In this document: positions 1 through 11,597 of the stretch, piece by piece
How positions within the stretch are numbered: the first letter of the stretch is position 1
Layout: the number at the start of each line of letters is the position of its first letter
Assembly: GCF_011386835.1 (NCBI RefSeq)
Contig: NC_088794.1
Coordinates: forward strand, 70,566,434 to 70,630,433
DNA from: Chrysemys picta bellii
Lineage: Eukaryota > Chordata > Testudines > Emydidae
DNA: 64,000 nucleotides
Direction: 5' to 3'
Position numbers and translations under genes: made by a program
Notes under the pieces: model-generated
Database searches by the model: none
What the model was told of the DNA's origin: nothing
The model's input: the letters and a program-made list of their open reading frames with translations, nothing else

Positions 1-165
1 TCTTAACATAAATGCAATTTCTTAAATGGAGTTTCTACTTCCCTGAACTGACCATGTTGAAAGTGTACAAAGATGATACAGGACAAAGCTAAGCATCATC
101 ATCTTCAAAAATATTGAAATAATATTTAAATCTACAACTGTCAAAGTAAATAAATTGCTACTTAC

Positions 166-238
166 TGCGATTCAGATTAGGACACTGTGTTATATATCCA
201 TTGGGCATAAAGATGACTTTCACATCTTGAATGATACC
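166..238 (-). CDS. NELL1: NELL1 internal exon (family exon 6), end of the laminin-G-like domain
   Basis: On the minus strand the exon is preceded by a pyrimidine tract ending in AAAG and followed by GTAAG, giving 73 nt: 24 full codons plus one base. It begins with GIIQDVKVIFMPNGY and runs through ITQCPNLNR, the stretch that closes the N-terminal laminin-G/thrombospondin-N-like domain of NELL proteins. It starts in phase 0, as required by the preceding exon at 6553-6649, which ends on a complete codon. NELL1 is a secreted, oligomeric EGF/VWC glycoprotein linked to osteogenic differentiation; this domain is known for heparin and receptor binding. The exon ends in phase 1, so the next exon must lie left of this window. 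NELL2 is the alternative paralogue, but the exon at 51307-51457 favours NELL1. Confidence 0.93.
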
Positions 239-2739
239 CTTTGTAAAAGAAAAGATTGCTGGTAAATATAGATTGTAGTCAGACAGTTAAAACTTCCAAG
301 ATTATTCTCAAGTTTTCTGCCAAGAGGCCATGAATAATGGATCGGCTTATTATTTTTGTTTGTTTGTTTTTTGTTTTGGTTTTGGTTTGTTTTTAAAAAG
401 AGCACCACCCTAACTGAACAATTCAGGTAAAGCTGAACAAGATATGAATCATTACAAAAGCTTTCCTTTCTCCAAGAAAAAAGTTTATGGCATTGGATTT
501 GATAAAACATATGCAAAAATTTCACGCCATCTAGAAATGTTCTTCTTGATTCATTTAGCCAAATTAGCCTAGGAGATCAAACCATATTTAAAAGGACATT
601 TCATAATGAATTCTCTCTGCTGCTCAGTTAGGAGTCAATCTTGTTCCTAAAGGTAGGGAAGGCCCCCCTGTGCATACAGGATGGAGAGGGGGCAGGATTT
701 AGGGGTCATATATAACTCAGCCCTGTAGGAAGTCCCTTCACAACAACAGCACACATGGGGTTTTGGAAGCTGGGCAGTGGCAGGCTGGGGAAGTGAAAGG
801 GTTGAATGATCCACCACTGTTGAATCCCATGTCATTTCTCCATATGCATGGAACATTCTAAGCTTAAGCACCTTCGACACAATGCAGCCTGTTGTCATTT
901 CACATCTTTGTAGAGAGAAATCTTAGCCCCTTTCCTGTGTATCTCCCCAGAACCCAGACAAAACACACACAGTGAGTGCTGGGGATTGGGGTTTGCTTCT
1001 TAGAGCCAAATCCTGAAGCTCTTTCTCAGGGCCTGACTCTACAAGGCACTTATGTCTCACAATATCCACTAGCTTTAATGGGAGTTGAGGGCATTCAGCA
1101 TCTTAGATGATCTCTTTTCCCTTAATGAACTTGAAAAGAACTGGGAATTTTCCTGGAGAAGTCCAAGTATCTCGCTGTAAATCAAAGAGTTATGGCTCTG
1201 CCTCCTATCTGATCTGGAAGAACCTCTCTAATTTAAGAAGAAATTTTTCGTCAGGTTTGTTGTCTTAGAATGAAAATATTGATTTGGGTGTATTCTGGTT
1301 TTATTTTCAGTTAAATTGTGATAGAATGGATTCTGAAAAGCAGACAGAAGACATAGTGGCTTGCTCAGAATACTGAGGTTAATCTATAAATAAAATATAG
1401 GCCTCAGATAGTACTTGAAGCCTTGCAAATGCAGTAACATTTATGTGTTCATTTTCTGAAACAGCAGAAAGTAATCAGCAAGCACTGCTTTCTGCTTGTT
1501 ATTTCAAGATCAAATATTAATTGGAAATATTAATAGAAATAACCAGATCATACCAGCTCTGTAGCAGAAAAATATATATTTATTAACCTTTTCATCTGTG
1601 AGAATAATGAAGCCCCCACAATAATGAGAAGTGATATTGTCACTGGTTGGGAAGTAGCCTATAAAACAATGCTGAATGTTACTTACTTTACTTCTTTCCA
1701 ATGACCACTGGTGAATAATTAATAGCTGCAGCACATAAATGTATTTTTAAGGCTCAGTTCTCTCCAATCAAATGATTAAAGAAGCATAACTCAGATTATA
1801 GACTTCCGCTACACTATATCACCATAGTGACAGGAGCCCATCCAGGAAAGCACAATGGCCCTGTCTCAGGAAAGAATCCCTGTTCAAGAATAGTGTGTGC
1901 TTAAAGTTAAGTACATGTTCAAGTGCATTACTGCAATTTGGATAGGTTTATATTTAAATATAAAAACACATATTCATTTACTTCAATGTAAATGATAATT
2001 TAAAAGATGCCTATCAAAGACAGTAGGTGCTCTAACAAAGCATGAACAATACAGTCTGGAATGGAAATTATATTTTTAATATATATAATCATATACATTA
2101 CAGCTACAGATGAGCTGGTGTGCTCAGGCACAGATGGGAACTTTCCCATTAGCTTCAATGGGAGCAGTATTTGTCCAATGTCATTTTTGTTAGAGAAAAA
2201 CTTCATTATAGATGGAAGTTCAACATAATCAGAATTGTTGCAATGCATTTAAACAAACTTGAACTTCCATCCTACTTCTCTATAAATGAAGTTTCACTAG
2301 ATCAGAGTTTTCTATATGGGGTATTGAGTGTACAAAAACTCCCACGAGGGCCAATCCTAAGGTCCTTTGGCATCAGTGGGACTTTTACCCAAATAAGGAC
2401 TGAGTAAAAGCTAAGAAAGGACCTGTGATTTTAGCCTGTGATGTGAGCTGTGGTTGTTCTGCACCTATCAGTATTTTCCTCTTCAGAAGTGGGTATCACT
2501 ATACGTGGCTTTCATATGAAAATATTTACCTAATCACACCCGAAGGCAGACTCCTTCAGCTGCATGAAGTCCCAATGAAGTCAGCAGAGTTCCACGCTAG
2601 TGGAGACAATGCAGGAGCAGAGCTTTAAATATCAACCTCATTTGATATTAATTTGACAGAAAAGCATTGGCATGTTTATAGCTCCTTACATTGCTCTATA
2701 TAATGAACTACTCCATTAACGCTATATGAAAGGGTTGAT

Positions 2740-2990
2740 ACATTCAGGGTGCACTAACACTCTCACCTTCTGCATTTTAATTCACTTGATTTCATACTGC
2801 TATTCTCACTTTTTAAAACCCACTTCTTTCACAAAGCCTTCCTATGGTAACACACATCATTTTCCTGTGCCCGAACTGTTGCCCTCTGTATCATATTTAT
2901 TTGATTTAGATTATATGGTCTTTGGAGCGGGAACCTTGGCTTTTTATATGTAAAACATCTTGTGCAGGTGTGCTGCCACATAAGTGCATT
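2740..2990. repeat. Decayed dispersed repeat, family unassigned
   Basis: The segment ends with the phrase 'ctttggagcgggaac' followed by a short AT-rich tail. It resembles the better preserved segment at 31560-31740 ('ctctttgggatagggac'). The two look like copies of one old amniote repeat 3' end. I cannot name the family from the sequence alone. Confidence 0.35.
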
Positions 2991-3576
2991 CTATTCATTT
3001 ATGAATCAATATATATTTCCAAAGCTCCTATTCAACATTGTATCTGGGCACTGCATGAGGGTTATATAAATTATTGAAGAGGTGAAGTTTTCAGCATGGT
3101 CTGAAGTTAGCAAGGGTAAAATTCTACCTGGTCTCCTCTGGGGAGGGTGTTTGAAAGTTTTGGGCCTGCTACTGAAAAGATTCTTCCTCAGGTTCCCTTC
3201 AGTTTTGTTTCTTAACCTGACTCCAGTATCAACTCCAACACACAGAGATGATCTTGCTACTGGGGTACACTGAAAAAACCTGAATGGTCAACAAATGCTA
3301 TCCTTGTTTTTCAGAAGAAATAATTCATGCGCTTCCTCTTGTAGAGAAACAAAAACAACATCTTGTCTCTGTTATTAGCTCGCTCCACTGTCTACCTCAG
3401 GCCAATATCCTGGAAGGGGCAGGGCACTTCCTGTGAGAGGGTGAGCACCCTTAAATTCCACTGACCTGAATGAGAGCTGAAGTCATTCAGCACTTTGCAG
3501 AACTGGGGTATTGGAAGGGCAGAGCTCTGAGCTATTTGTACATGGTAAGTTACATATTGTTACATGTTTATATAAA

Positions 3577-3703
3577 GGGCCAAATTCTGATCCTCTCTTA
3601 TGCTGAGCAGGCCTTCACTCTACCAATAGTCCCACAAACTCAAATGGGACTACTTGTGGAGTAAGAAGTCACTCAGTGTAAATAAAAGGATCAGAATCTG
3701 GCC
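3577..3703. repeat. Short inverted-repeat element (MITE-like relic)
   Basis: The left end gggccaaattctgatcc (3577-3593) is mirrored by ggatcagaatctggcc (3688-3703), giving 15-16-bp terminal inverted repeats with one mismatch around about 95 bp. The interior has the phrase 'aaatgggactacttgtgg'. The structure fits an old non-autonomous DNA transposon. No clear target duplication is visible. Confidence 0.5.
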
Positions 3704-6552
3704 AATTGTGACTTAGATCCTTACATGACACTTCCATAAAGGTGCATGAGGAACAACAGGAGACTCCTCACCTAAAACAGACATTAATGACATTCATTTA
3801 AGAAAGCTTCTAATTTCTTAAAAAGGGGCAGAAGAAGGAGGAGCAAAATGAATAGTACATTACACCATTAAAATTCTAATATTTTTGGAATAACTATGAT
3901 TAGGCTAAAGCTCAGAACAATACCCAATTCTTTCACATACAAATACTAGCACAGCTCCACCACACATACAAAAAATGCTAATTCTTTTTACCGCTCGTAT
4001 TTCCCTGAAGATCTCTGTTTACAATGAGGAAAATAGTTATATATTTTATGCGTTAAAAAGCTGAAACAAATTGCTTTGAAAAGGGAAGGGAGATCCTACT
4101 GAGCATGAAAATATATGGATGGAGATGCGTACTGTTCATAAACTGGCAAAATTCCAAGCTTTTGCAATGGGTAACCAAAACAAACAAACAAAAAAAACCT
4201 TAAAACTTCTGAAACTCACAAGCAGGATTAAAAAAATTCAACCAATTACGCATTTCTGCCCTGCAGACAGTTAGTAAAATATTCAAGCAAACATAAAAGC
4301 AAAGAAAGGCACTTGTCGACTTTCATTATGATCAATAAAAACTGGCAGCTCATTAGCATATCATTAGCTACCCTGCTGTTTCCAAAGTGTTAATGCGTAG
4401 AAATATTAATTTACAAATGTATAGTATCCCAGAGTTCCTAGAATCTGGCTGTCTGCATAAAATAAGAATTAAAGATGGGTGAATCCAATATAATTTACTT
4501 TTTTCTATGCAGCTCTAAACATATGTTTACCATCTGTGGAATTATGGGAAGCAGCTGAGGTAAAAAAACAACAGCTGTAGAATAAAATCATGCCGTTAAT
4601 TTCACTCCACAGTGACAGTTCAGCTGTTACAACAAGAAATGAAGTCCATGTAAATGCAATTCTTGGACCTTAACTTAAATATAAAAGCAAAACAGTGATG
4701 GAGGTAGTGCATGCATACACATATGCATACACACACACATACACGTAAAACAGTTAGAGTTGCCACACCAATTACACTATTTAAGCAATACTGCATTTGA
4801 TATTTCGTTTGGCTTGCTGAAAAAAATCTACAAAGTTGAGAGAGGGGATGTCCTTCAAAAACTAGTAACTGCAACATCAATTTAAATAATGAATGCTTCA
4901 AAAGGAAACTGAACTGGTGGTCAACCATCCTGATAATGGAAAGCTATGCTAGTCTCAAGAGGACGTAAATAAGCACACCACTATCCTATGGACTATTTTA
5001 TCAAATGGATGCTGTTTTGGTGTGAATGAATCCTTAGACTGTGTTCTGTTATCCAAGATACAAGGTACTTATTATCAGGAGTTTAGCTGTATATCATCCA
5101 CCGACTAAACTCCATGCTCTTTAATCAGCAACAGATCCATTGCAATACCTGTGGATCCACTGGACACAAAATTAGATATGACAGTTGGTCAGCTTTAGCT
5201 ATAACTTTGCCTACGACGCAGAGTATTAATTTTTAAGTTTTACAACAACTCAGCCTGGACCATAATGCCAGCAAGGCTTGCCAGGGGTAAAGGGAACAGA
5301 AGCGAGAAACAAAAAGGGAAATAGGGTTCCCAAGTCTTAGGACATTTGCCTCCAAGACAACATTAATTGCGCCTTCCCTATGCATTTTTTGGTCTCCATC
5401 CCTACATTGGTCTAGTCCATGCGGATGGCTTGGGGTGTCTCACAACCAGAAATGGGCAAGCCGATCAGAGCAACCAGCAGGCATGCGCTCTGTCGGCTAT
5501 GGCAGTGAGGATGACCCATAGGGCACACACTTATTGTTGGTTACCAAAGGAAAATTTTGAAGGGGGAGTTTCGATATCTTCACTCTCCTACACAAGGAGC
5601 ATCTCCAACATCCATTTCCAGACCCACTTGTGCATCCCAAAAGCCTGACCTAATCGCCCTGAACCATTTTCAACTGGTTGTCAGCTTTCCAGGACCTGTG
5701 TGTTCATTATATGTAAATGGCAGTCAGAGCAGTGTCTGTCGCTATTCAAATATGAGACCATAGTATGCAATGTGCATGAGCCTACAGGGGGGAGATAGTA
5801 TAGTATGGCTCCCTACTACCAGGATTCATGCTCTGTGCCACTGTGATCCTCAAAGCCATGAAGCACAAACTATAGCTCATGGATCAAATCCACTGCCTAG
5901 AAAATCAGAACTAGTTGATCACTGGTAAGGGATACAGCTCCCTCTGACATGTGGAAAAGAGATCAAAATGAGGGGAAGTTCACTAAGGAAAGAAGTTAAC
6001 TCTCTTGGGCCTTTCAGCAGGGCACATGCACTGTGCACAATTGCAATAGTGTCAGGCCCACAGAGGACTTTTACCTGATGGAAGTCAAATGGGACCTAAA
6101 CTGTGAAGGATGGAAACTATGGAGTCCATCAATAACAGTGAGAAGCTAATCTAGATGCAATAGAGAAGAAGTCCAGCTCCCACTGGTCTATGAATATTAG
6201 GAGATGAATCGCTTAGTCACCCAGACCATTGTAAAAATTATTCTGAAAGTTTTTAAGATAGTGACTCTTGGTTGGGTTCCTAAAACTATGTTCCACAATC
6301 TCATTCCAGTCACAAGTGATCCAGGACAATGCACTGCAGGAGGACAAGGAATACCTCCTAAGGCACAGTGGAATCAATTGGAGTTGAGAGCACAGTCCAC
6401 ACCTTGCAGAATCAGGCCCTTTTGTGACAAGTTGGACCCATACCTGTGTTCCTCAGATACCTATAATCCCTACTGAAATTCCTATGAAGGGGGTGTGCAA
6501 GGTAATGAATGTGAGGTCAGTGCCCTACATTTGCTACTGTGTATCTGCTTAC

Positions 6553-6649
6553 CTTAAAAAAACCATGTTTCCTGTTCCGCTGTCCCAGCCATAAACTGCT
6601 TCCTGGCGTTAGATTCATTTCTGGAGGATCTATGACACGTTCATAAATC
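6553..6649 (-). CDS. NELL1: NELL1 internal exon (family exon 5), laminin-G-like domain
   Basis: Minus-strand exon of 97 nt between TTCTTCCACAG and GTAAGCAG. Its first base completes an AGG codon begun by the exon at 27416-27586. The remaining 96 nt read IYERVIDPPEMNLTPGSSLW and then LGQRNRKHGFFK, matching the NELL laminin-G segment with its conserved IYERV and LWLGQRN motifs. It ends on a whole codon and so joins in frame to the exon at 166-238. Splice sites, length (1 + 96) and reading phase agree exactly. The domain mediates heparin and receptor contacts of the secreted protein. Confidence 0.95.
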
Positions 6650-6837
6650 CTGTGGAAGAAAATGTCATTAGTTGGAACAAGTCTTTTTTTTCCACTGAAA
6701 AGTCTAATAAAAAAATCTATGAAAAAAGAAATGATATAAAGTTTGGCTTAAAGAAGTCTCTATGATTAAACACCCATATATAGTACCAATTAATTTTTTT
6801 TTGCTAAAGTGTAATGAATAATATTAATAATAATCCT

Positions 6838-7015
6838 TGACAGTTTATATAACACCTTTTATTCAGGCTCTCAAAACACTTTAAAATAGTGAGTAAAATA
6901 TTATCATCATTTTACAATATGGAAAACTCAAGCATGGAGAGGTTAAGTGCCAGCAGCAGAGCCAGGAATTCAGCAGAAGACTCTGGACTCCCCTTCCCTT
7001 TGCTTTGACCACTAG
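6838..7015 (-). mobile_element. MIR-type CORE-SINE fragment
   Basis: The plus strand reads 'ttatcatcattttacaatatgg...ctcaagcatggagaggttaagtgcc...gcagagccagg'. This is the antisense of the MIR core, where 'catctgtaaaatgg' and 'ttaacctctctg' are expected. It is strongly diverged, as expected for an ancient SINE. Confidence 0.65.
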
Positions 7016-8501
7016 CTATAGTACCACTCTATACAGCTAGGAGGCACAGACCCTCTGCCTTATATCAGAACAAGTGTGGTACTATAGGGAGGCTAAGGAA
7101 GATGATGAAATATATTTCCATTACTCTCTAACTCATAGTGTTCCATAACCAACAAGCCAGTCAATTGAATAGGCTCTGAACATGTCAAGTTCTTTCACTT
7201 GTAATGTATCTGTATGTTTAATAGGAAATGGATGAAAGGGTTTTTTTTTCTTCCTCTCTCCCACATTAGCATTGTAGCCGTAGCTTTAAAATGAATGTGA
7301 GCAGTTTCCAATATAAAATACAAGTCCATCAACAACTCACTACACAGTTATCCTTCAATTTACACTTTCACTAATTTTCCAATCTGTTCAAGCTCAGGCT
7401 CAACTAATGTAATCATTGATTTTTATTTTCCTGAGCTCCAAAATGATCTGAATTTTGAAGAACTTTAGCAAAAGCATTGCTAAATTTAAACATCAACATG
7501 AATGCAGTCAAAAATAAAAACACGTACTCCTTGCACATTTGTTTATCCTAAGGAGGAGGAGGAAACAGCTTGCCAGAATAATGGGAGAATAATCTGTCTA
7601 AAAAGCCACAGAAAGGAAAAAAACTTTGTATTTTTCAGAAATAAGAAAATAGTTACATTGAAACTTGACAACTTAAGAACATGAGCAGAGAGTTCAAGAG
7701 AGTTCTTCAAATAATTCCGTGAGTTAATTGCTTAAGTTTATGGTAATTACAATCAACCCTAATTCATCACATTTCTTAACATGCTGCAGTACAAAAAAGG
7801 CATTCAAAGTTAGATTCAGAGCTCTGGGATATTTTTGTTTTTGCTAGGTAATTACCTATCCTATCTGTAAAATTCTCATGCTGAGCTATTTTACTTGTTT
7901 GGACAGCAAAACAAGGCGGTATTCTTCCAAACCATGTTTTGGGAATTATAGGAATTTTGCACGTATTATCTCTATCAATATTTTAAAATGTAAGCATCTC
8001 CTTTCTGCTATAAACACATGCAAAATTAAACATCTACTCAAATGCAAAACTGCTTTAAAAGGCTGAACAAGGCACAGAGTAATTGACATGCTCCTTGAGA
8101 AAGCGAGTCACTGAATTACACAATTACATTAGGAATTTCTCTTTAGATATATAGCACATCTTTATTCATGACTTGGGTTAATAACATCCTCTCTGGAAAG
8201 TGTCTAGTCTTTGTAAAATACTAGTCAATATTCCATGAAGAACTCCATTTTCTGTTAACAGACAAAGCCCCAATGTTTTAAACAAAGCAATACGGTGGCT
8301 TCTACAACACTACTTATGAGAGAATATTGGATTTTTATTTACCTGGCCTGGTAACATGCTCTAAAGGGACTCCATGAAATCTGTCTTCAATTATATAAGA
8401 AGAATGAATTTTTCAATGTAAAGCATACAAATCGACATGCATTATACTGTAGGTCAATAACAGAATATAAGGAAGACAAATGAGATACAGGCCAAAGTGG
8501 T

Positions 8502-8783
8502 TTATCTTTGGCTTTCCTGAGGAGATAACAAAGGTTTTTGTCCTTTGTGGGGGAAAGCTATAATGACTATCTTCCAGTGTCCTTCCAGAAGGTCCCATTC
8601 ATATGGTATATGGTCTGTGGTAATAGACTTCATTTTTCTCTGTGCATTGTTCCATTCTAATTGCATTTCTCGAGCATCTAGCTTCTCCCTCAGGCGACCA
8701 CTCAGATTAAAAATAAAGGGCTTTGTGCCTTCTTCCATAAAGCTTTTGATGTCTAGGAAGATCTTCGTGTGTGTAGGCTCCAT
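8502..8783 (-). other. Unrecognised 93-codon open frame, possible retropseudogene remnant
   Basis: The frame starts at a strong Kozak-like GCCATGG and encodes a balanced, soluble-looking peptide rich in charged residues (segments such as LREKLDAREMQLEWNNAQRK). Amino-acid composition is more protein-like than other chance ORFs here. A second minus-strand frame (8413-8598) overlaps its 3' end, as expected if a frameshift broke a longer frame. I do not recognise the family, there are no splice sites consistent with a NELL1 exon, and chance is possible. Confidence 0.25.
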
Positions 8784-9349
8784 GGCAGATATGAAATATA
8801 TTTTTTCTAGATCTGACCATTAAATCTATTTATAATTAATGTGCAGGTGTCAACTGTAGAAATTGATCCATGTGGGCTTAATTTTTACAAAAAGGGTGTT
8901 TGGATGATATCTTATTCACTGATTATGTGAACAAACCTTATTACCACATATTGCTTAAATCAGCAAAACATGAAAAGGCCATTGCAAAACTGCACAGCCT
9001 ATCACTACAACAAAACATAGGCTACATTCTTGGCAAATTAAAAGATTAAAACTCATATCTGTATTCCTAAAGAAAGAAACAGACTATAGCAGACCATGAG
9101 GAATATCATACTGCATACAATACACTGTCAACATGTAAGAACTAAATCCAAGACTAAAACAGCACACAGCCAACAAAATAATAATAATAATGCAAAGCTC
9201 AACAGGTAGACAAACTAGATGCCTTTGATAACAGGATAAGTATCCACATGAACAAAAACTAAAACCAGTATCAAAAAGAAGCTTTTGTATCAATGAATAA
9301 GAAGGAATTGATTCTTCATAATAATACAGTGGAGGATTAATAATCCGAG

Positions 9350-9520
9350 GATTTAATGAAGGTTAAATCAAAGGACTTTACAAATATTAATGAATGAAGC
9401 CTCACAACCCTGTAGATCCCCAGGGAACAGCAGCACAGTAAGGCTAACTGACTTGTCCCCTACATCAGATCTTCTGTCTTCCAGTTTCATGCCTTAATCA
9501 TGAGAGCACTGCCAGAGTTC
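9350..9520. mobile_element. MIR-like SINE fragment
   Basis: The segment contains 'ggactttacaaatatta', then 'aaggctaactgacttgtccc' and 'catgccttaatcatgagagcactgcc'. These follow the order of an antisense MIR-type core and its tRNA-derived head. It is heavily diverged. Confidence 0.4.
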
Positions 9521-9812
9521 TGTAGCACTACCAGAAAAGGAAGACTTCATTGAGACTAAAGCCTGCCTCCCGCAGCCCCTTAAGAAAGTTATGAATGGCA
9601 TTTGCTAATGGGGGAAGCCCTGGAGGAGGACTTGGGGGCAAGGGGCTCTCAAGCCAGTGCAAAGACATAGGGCTTTGTGCTGATGACCACATGTCTCATG
9701 CAAATCCATTGAGATCTGTGCAGCTCTAAAATGACCTTCCATGCTTTTCGTTATTGAGGGGGAGAGGCTAAGTACCCTACTTCTCAGGAGAGCAAACCCT
9801 GCTCCACTTCCG

Positions 9813-9844
9813 CCCCCCCCCCCCCCCACACACACACACACACA
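9813..9844. repeat. C-run joined to (CA)n microsatellite
   Basis: About 15 consecutive C (9813-9827) run directly into eight or nine CA units ending at about 9844. Confidence 0.95.
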
Positions 9845-10339
9845 TGGATTTTCTGGTAGAAGGAGTGATCTAGTCATGAAACAGTGGGCTGCCCCCAACT
9901 AGTTCAAAAAAACCTTTACAAATTCCTTGCATGTCTCTCCCTTGTTCTACACTCTGGTTATCTCCTCTTCCTTTTCCCTGCTTTTCTTGGTCTCTCCCTC
10001 CCAGTTCCCTTCTATGTTAAGTTGTTTCTCTTCCCCTTTTTGTGTTTTCTCTCACTCCATCATTGTTCTATTTTCTGTCAAATGATTAAAGTATATAATA
10101 CCCATACAAAAAATATATCTACATTAGCTGCACATTCCAGCTCACCAAAGAAAGGTATGCAAATCAAATAACATATTTTACAAGCAAGCATCTCAAATAG
10201 CCATCATGACACAAGGAATAGAATAATACAGAAAACTTTGCTTTTAAAATTATAAGATCTATCAGGGGAATAATTGTAAAATGTTCATAAAACACCATAA
10301 GTACATACACACTTCCCATCATACATGAACACACTCCAT

Positions 10340-10468
10340 AATAATTTATATTAGGTACTTACATAGCCTCCATTACCTCATCATATTTAATGTATTTTTC
10401 CTCCCAATGCCCTGTGAGGTACGGAAGTATTTTTATCACCATTCTACAGATGGGGAACTGAGTCAGAG
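10340..10468 (-). mobile_element. MIR-type SINE, left fragment, interrupted at 10469
   Basis: The phrases 'ccctgtgaggtacggaagta', 'tatcaccattctacagatgg' and 'ggaactgagtcaga' are the antisense MIR core. The expected continuation (aagtgact...gtctgtggcagagc...) is absent here but appears at 14835-14930. The SINE was therefore split by the element between. Confidence 0.7.
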
Positions 10469-10526
10469 GGTATGTCTACACTGTAGTGTATGCCCAGGCT
10501 TAGACTCAAGCCCAAGTCCCCCTTCT

Positions 10527-10648
10527 GTATGTGTGTGTGTGTGTATGTGTGTATATATATACACACACACACATATGTATATATATACACACACACACAT
10601 ATATATATATATACACACACACACATATATATATATACACACACACAC

Positions 10649-10684
<36 letters not shown>
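10527..10684. repeat. Compound (TG)n/(TA)n/(CA)n microsatellite with higher-order period
   Basis: About 158 bp of strictly alternating purine-pyrimidine sequence. After an initial TG tract, blocks of TA (4-7 units) alternate with blocks of CA (5-6 units) about four times, giving a higher-order period of roughly 30-36 bp, and ending in a longer CA run. Open frames read through it on both strands are artefacts of the repeat. Confidence 0.97.
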
Positions 10685-10685
<1 letters not shown>

Positions 10686-11037
10686 CCTATCGGACTCAGG
10701 CCAGCAAGTCCTCTGGACCCAACAAGAGGGGTTTAAGCCATAGTCCCAGTGGGATTTGGCTCCATAGTGCATCATTTTACAGCATGGACAGAGCTTGGTC
10801 CCGGGTCCCTCAGATTCATGTCCAGAGAGTATCTCACAATCCCATGGGCCACTGTTCATATCCTTTCTATCCCAAGACTAGCCAATCAACTTGCAGAAAA
10901 CTGAAGAAAGTGTCTGGTTCAAATACAGCTGCTCAGCTTTTAATTCTTCCATTTAATTATGGATTGCTGAGCTCCAGAGTGAACCTGCATTAGCTTCGGC
11001 TACCTACAGGAAGAAGTCCTTTGCCAAGCACACGGCT

Positions 11038-11597
11038 ATGTGGTCACAGGACCACAGTCAGATTCTGGTAAATCTGTGGTGCAAGGTGAGCAACATGTTC
11101 AACTTCAGTAAGAGTATCAGAAATGACCACATGTACCAAGAAATAGCAGATAAGTTGACAGTCTGGGGGATTCAATGGACTGGTGCCAGTGAAGAGAGCA
11201 GATCAAGCAGCTCAAGAGTAACTAACAGAAAGCCAGGAATGCAAACTGTACCTCTGGGAACTTTCTGTCATCCTGCCTCTTTTACGAGGACTTTGACCAG
11301 GTGCTGTGTACTACACCAAGCCCTGAGCCCACAGCAGTTCACAATAGCCTGGTCAGCAGGATGGTGACCTTCTGATCCCTGAATCTAGTATAGCACAAAA
11401 CGGGGAGCCAACAGGTGCCAGATCAGGCTAGCAAAGTGACTATGGTGCTCACACCAGTCCCCAAGGAAGCTTTGCACCAGAGCAGCTGCAGCACATCGTG
11501 GGTCCATAGCTGTAGGAGTTATGTGGTGACCCTCCAGAGAAGCAGCCTCATGGAAGTTGAAACCAACAGCAGAAAAAGAAGACACAGAAGTAGGTAA
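11038..11597 (+). pseudogene. Harbinger Myb/SANT-like protein, N-terminal part (broken)
   Basis: The first open stretch (11038-11367) shows the trihelix Myb/SANT pattern: a tryptophan start, 'ILVNLW', 'FNFSKSIRNDHMYQEIADKL' and 'WGIQWTG'. In a shifted frame over 11180-11330 the sequence continues as 'CREQIKQLK' and 'CPFYEDFDQVL', a conserved downstream signature of this transposon-encoded protein. The coding frame therefore changes near 11190 and a stop follows. These proteins bind the transposon ends and help import the transposase. Part of the element at 10469-14834; non-functional. Confidence 0.65.

Larger units (their letters stand above)
239..6552 (-). other. NELL1: NELL1 intron between exons 5 and 6
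   Basis: About 6.3 kb of AT-rich intron. I see a T/G-rich low-complexity stretch near 345-395, a short dispersed repeat tail near 2740-2990, an inverted-repeat relic at 3577-3703, a CA/TA-rich patch near 4715-4745, and an AT-rich segment with octamer-like and homeodomain-like sites at 4310-4450. No coding frame between 250 and 6500 looks protein-like; the small ORFs have repeat-like or random composition. Nothing else recognisable in 400-2700 or 4760-6500. Confidence 0.85.

Noticed and set aside
10407..10993. Several overlapping 70-167 codon frames around 10.5-10.7 kb
   Set aside because: They encode only the TA/CA repeat (HTHT/YIYI patterns) on both strands.
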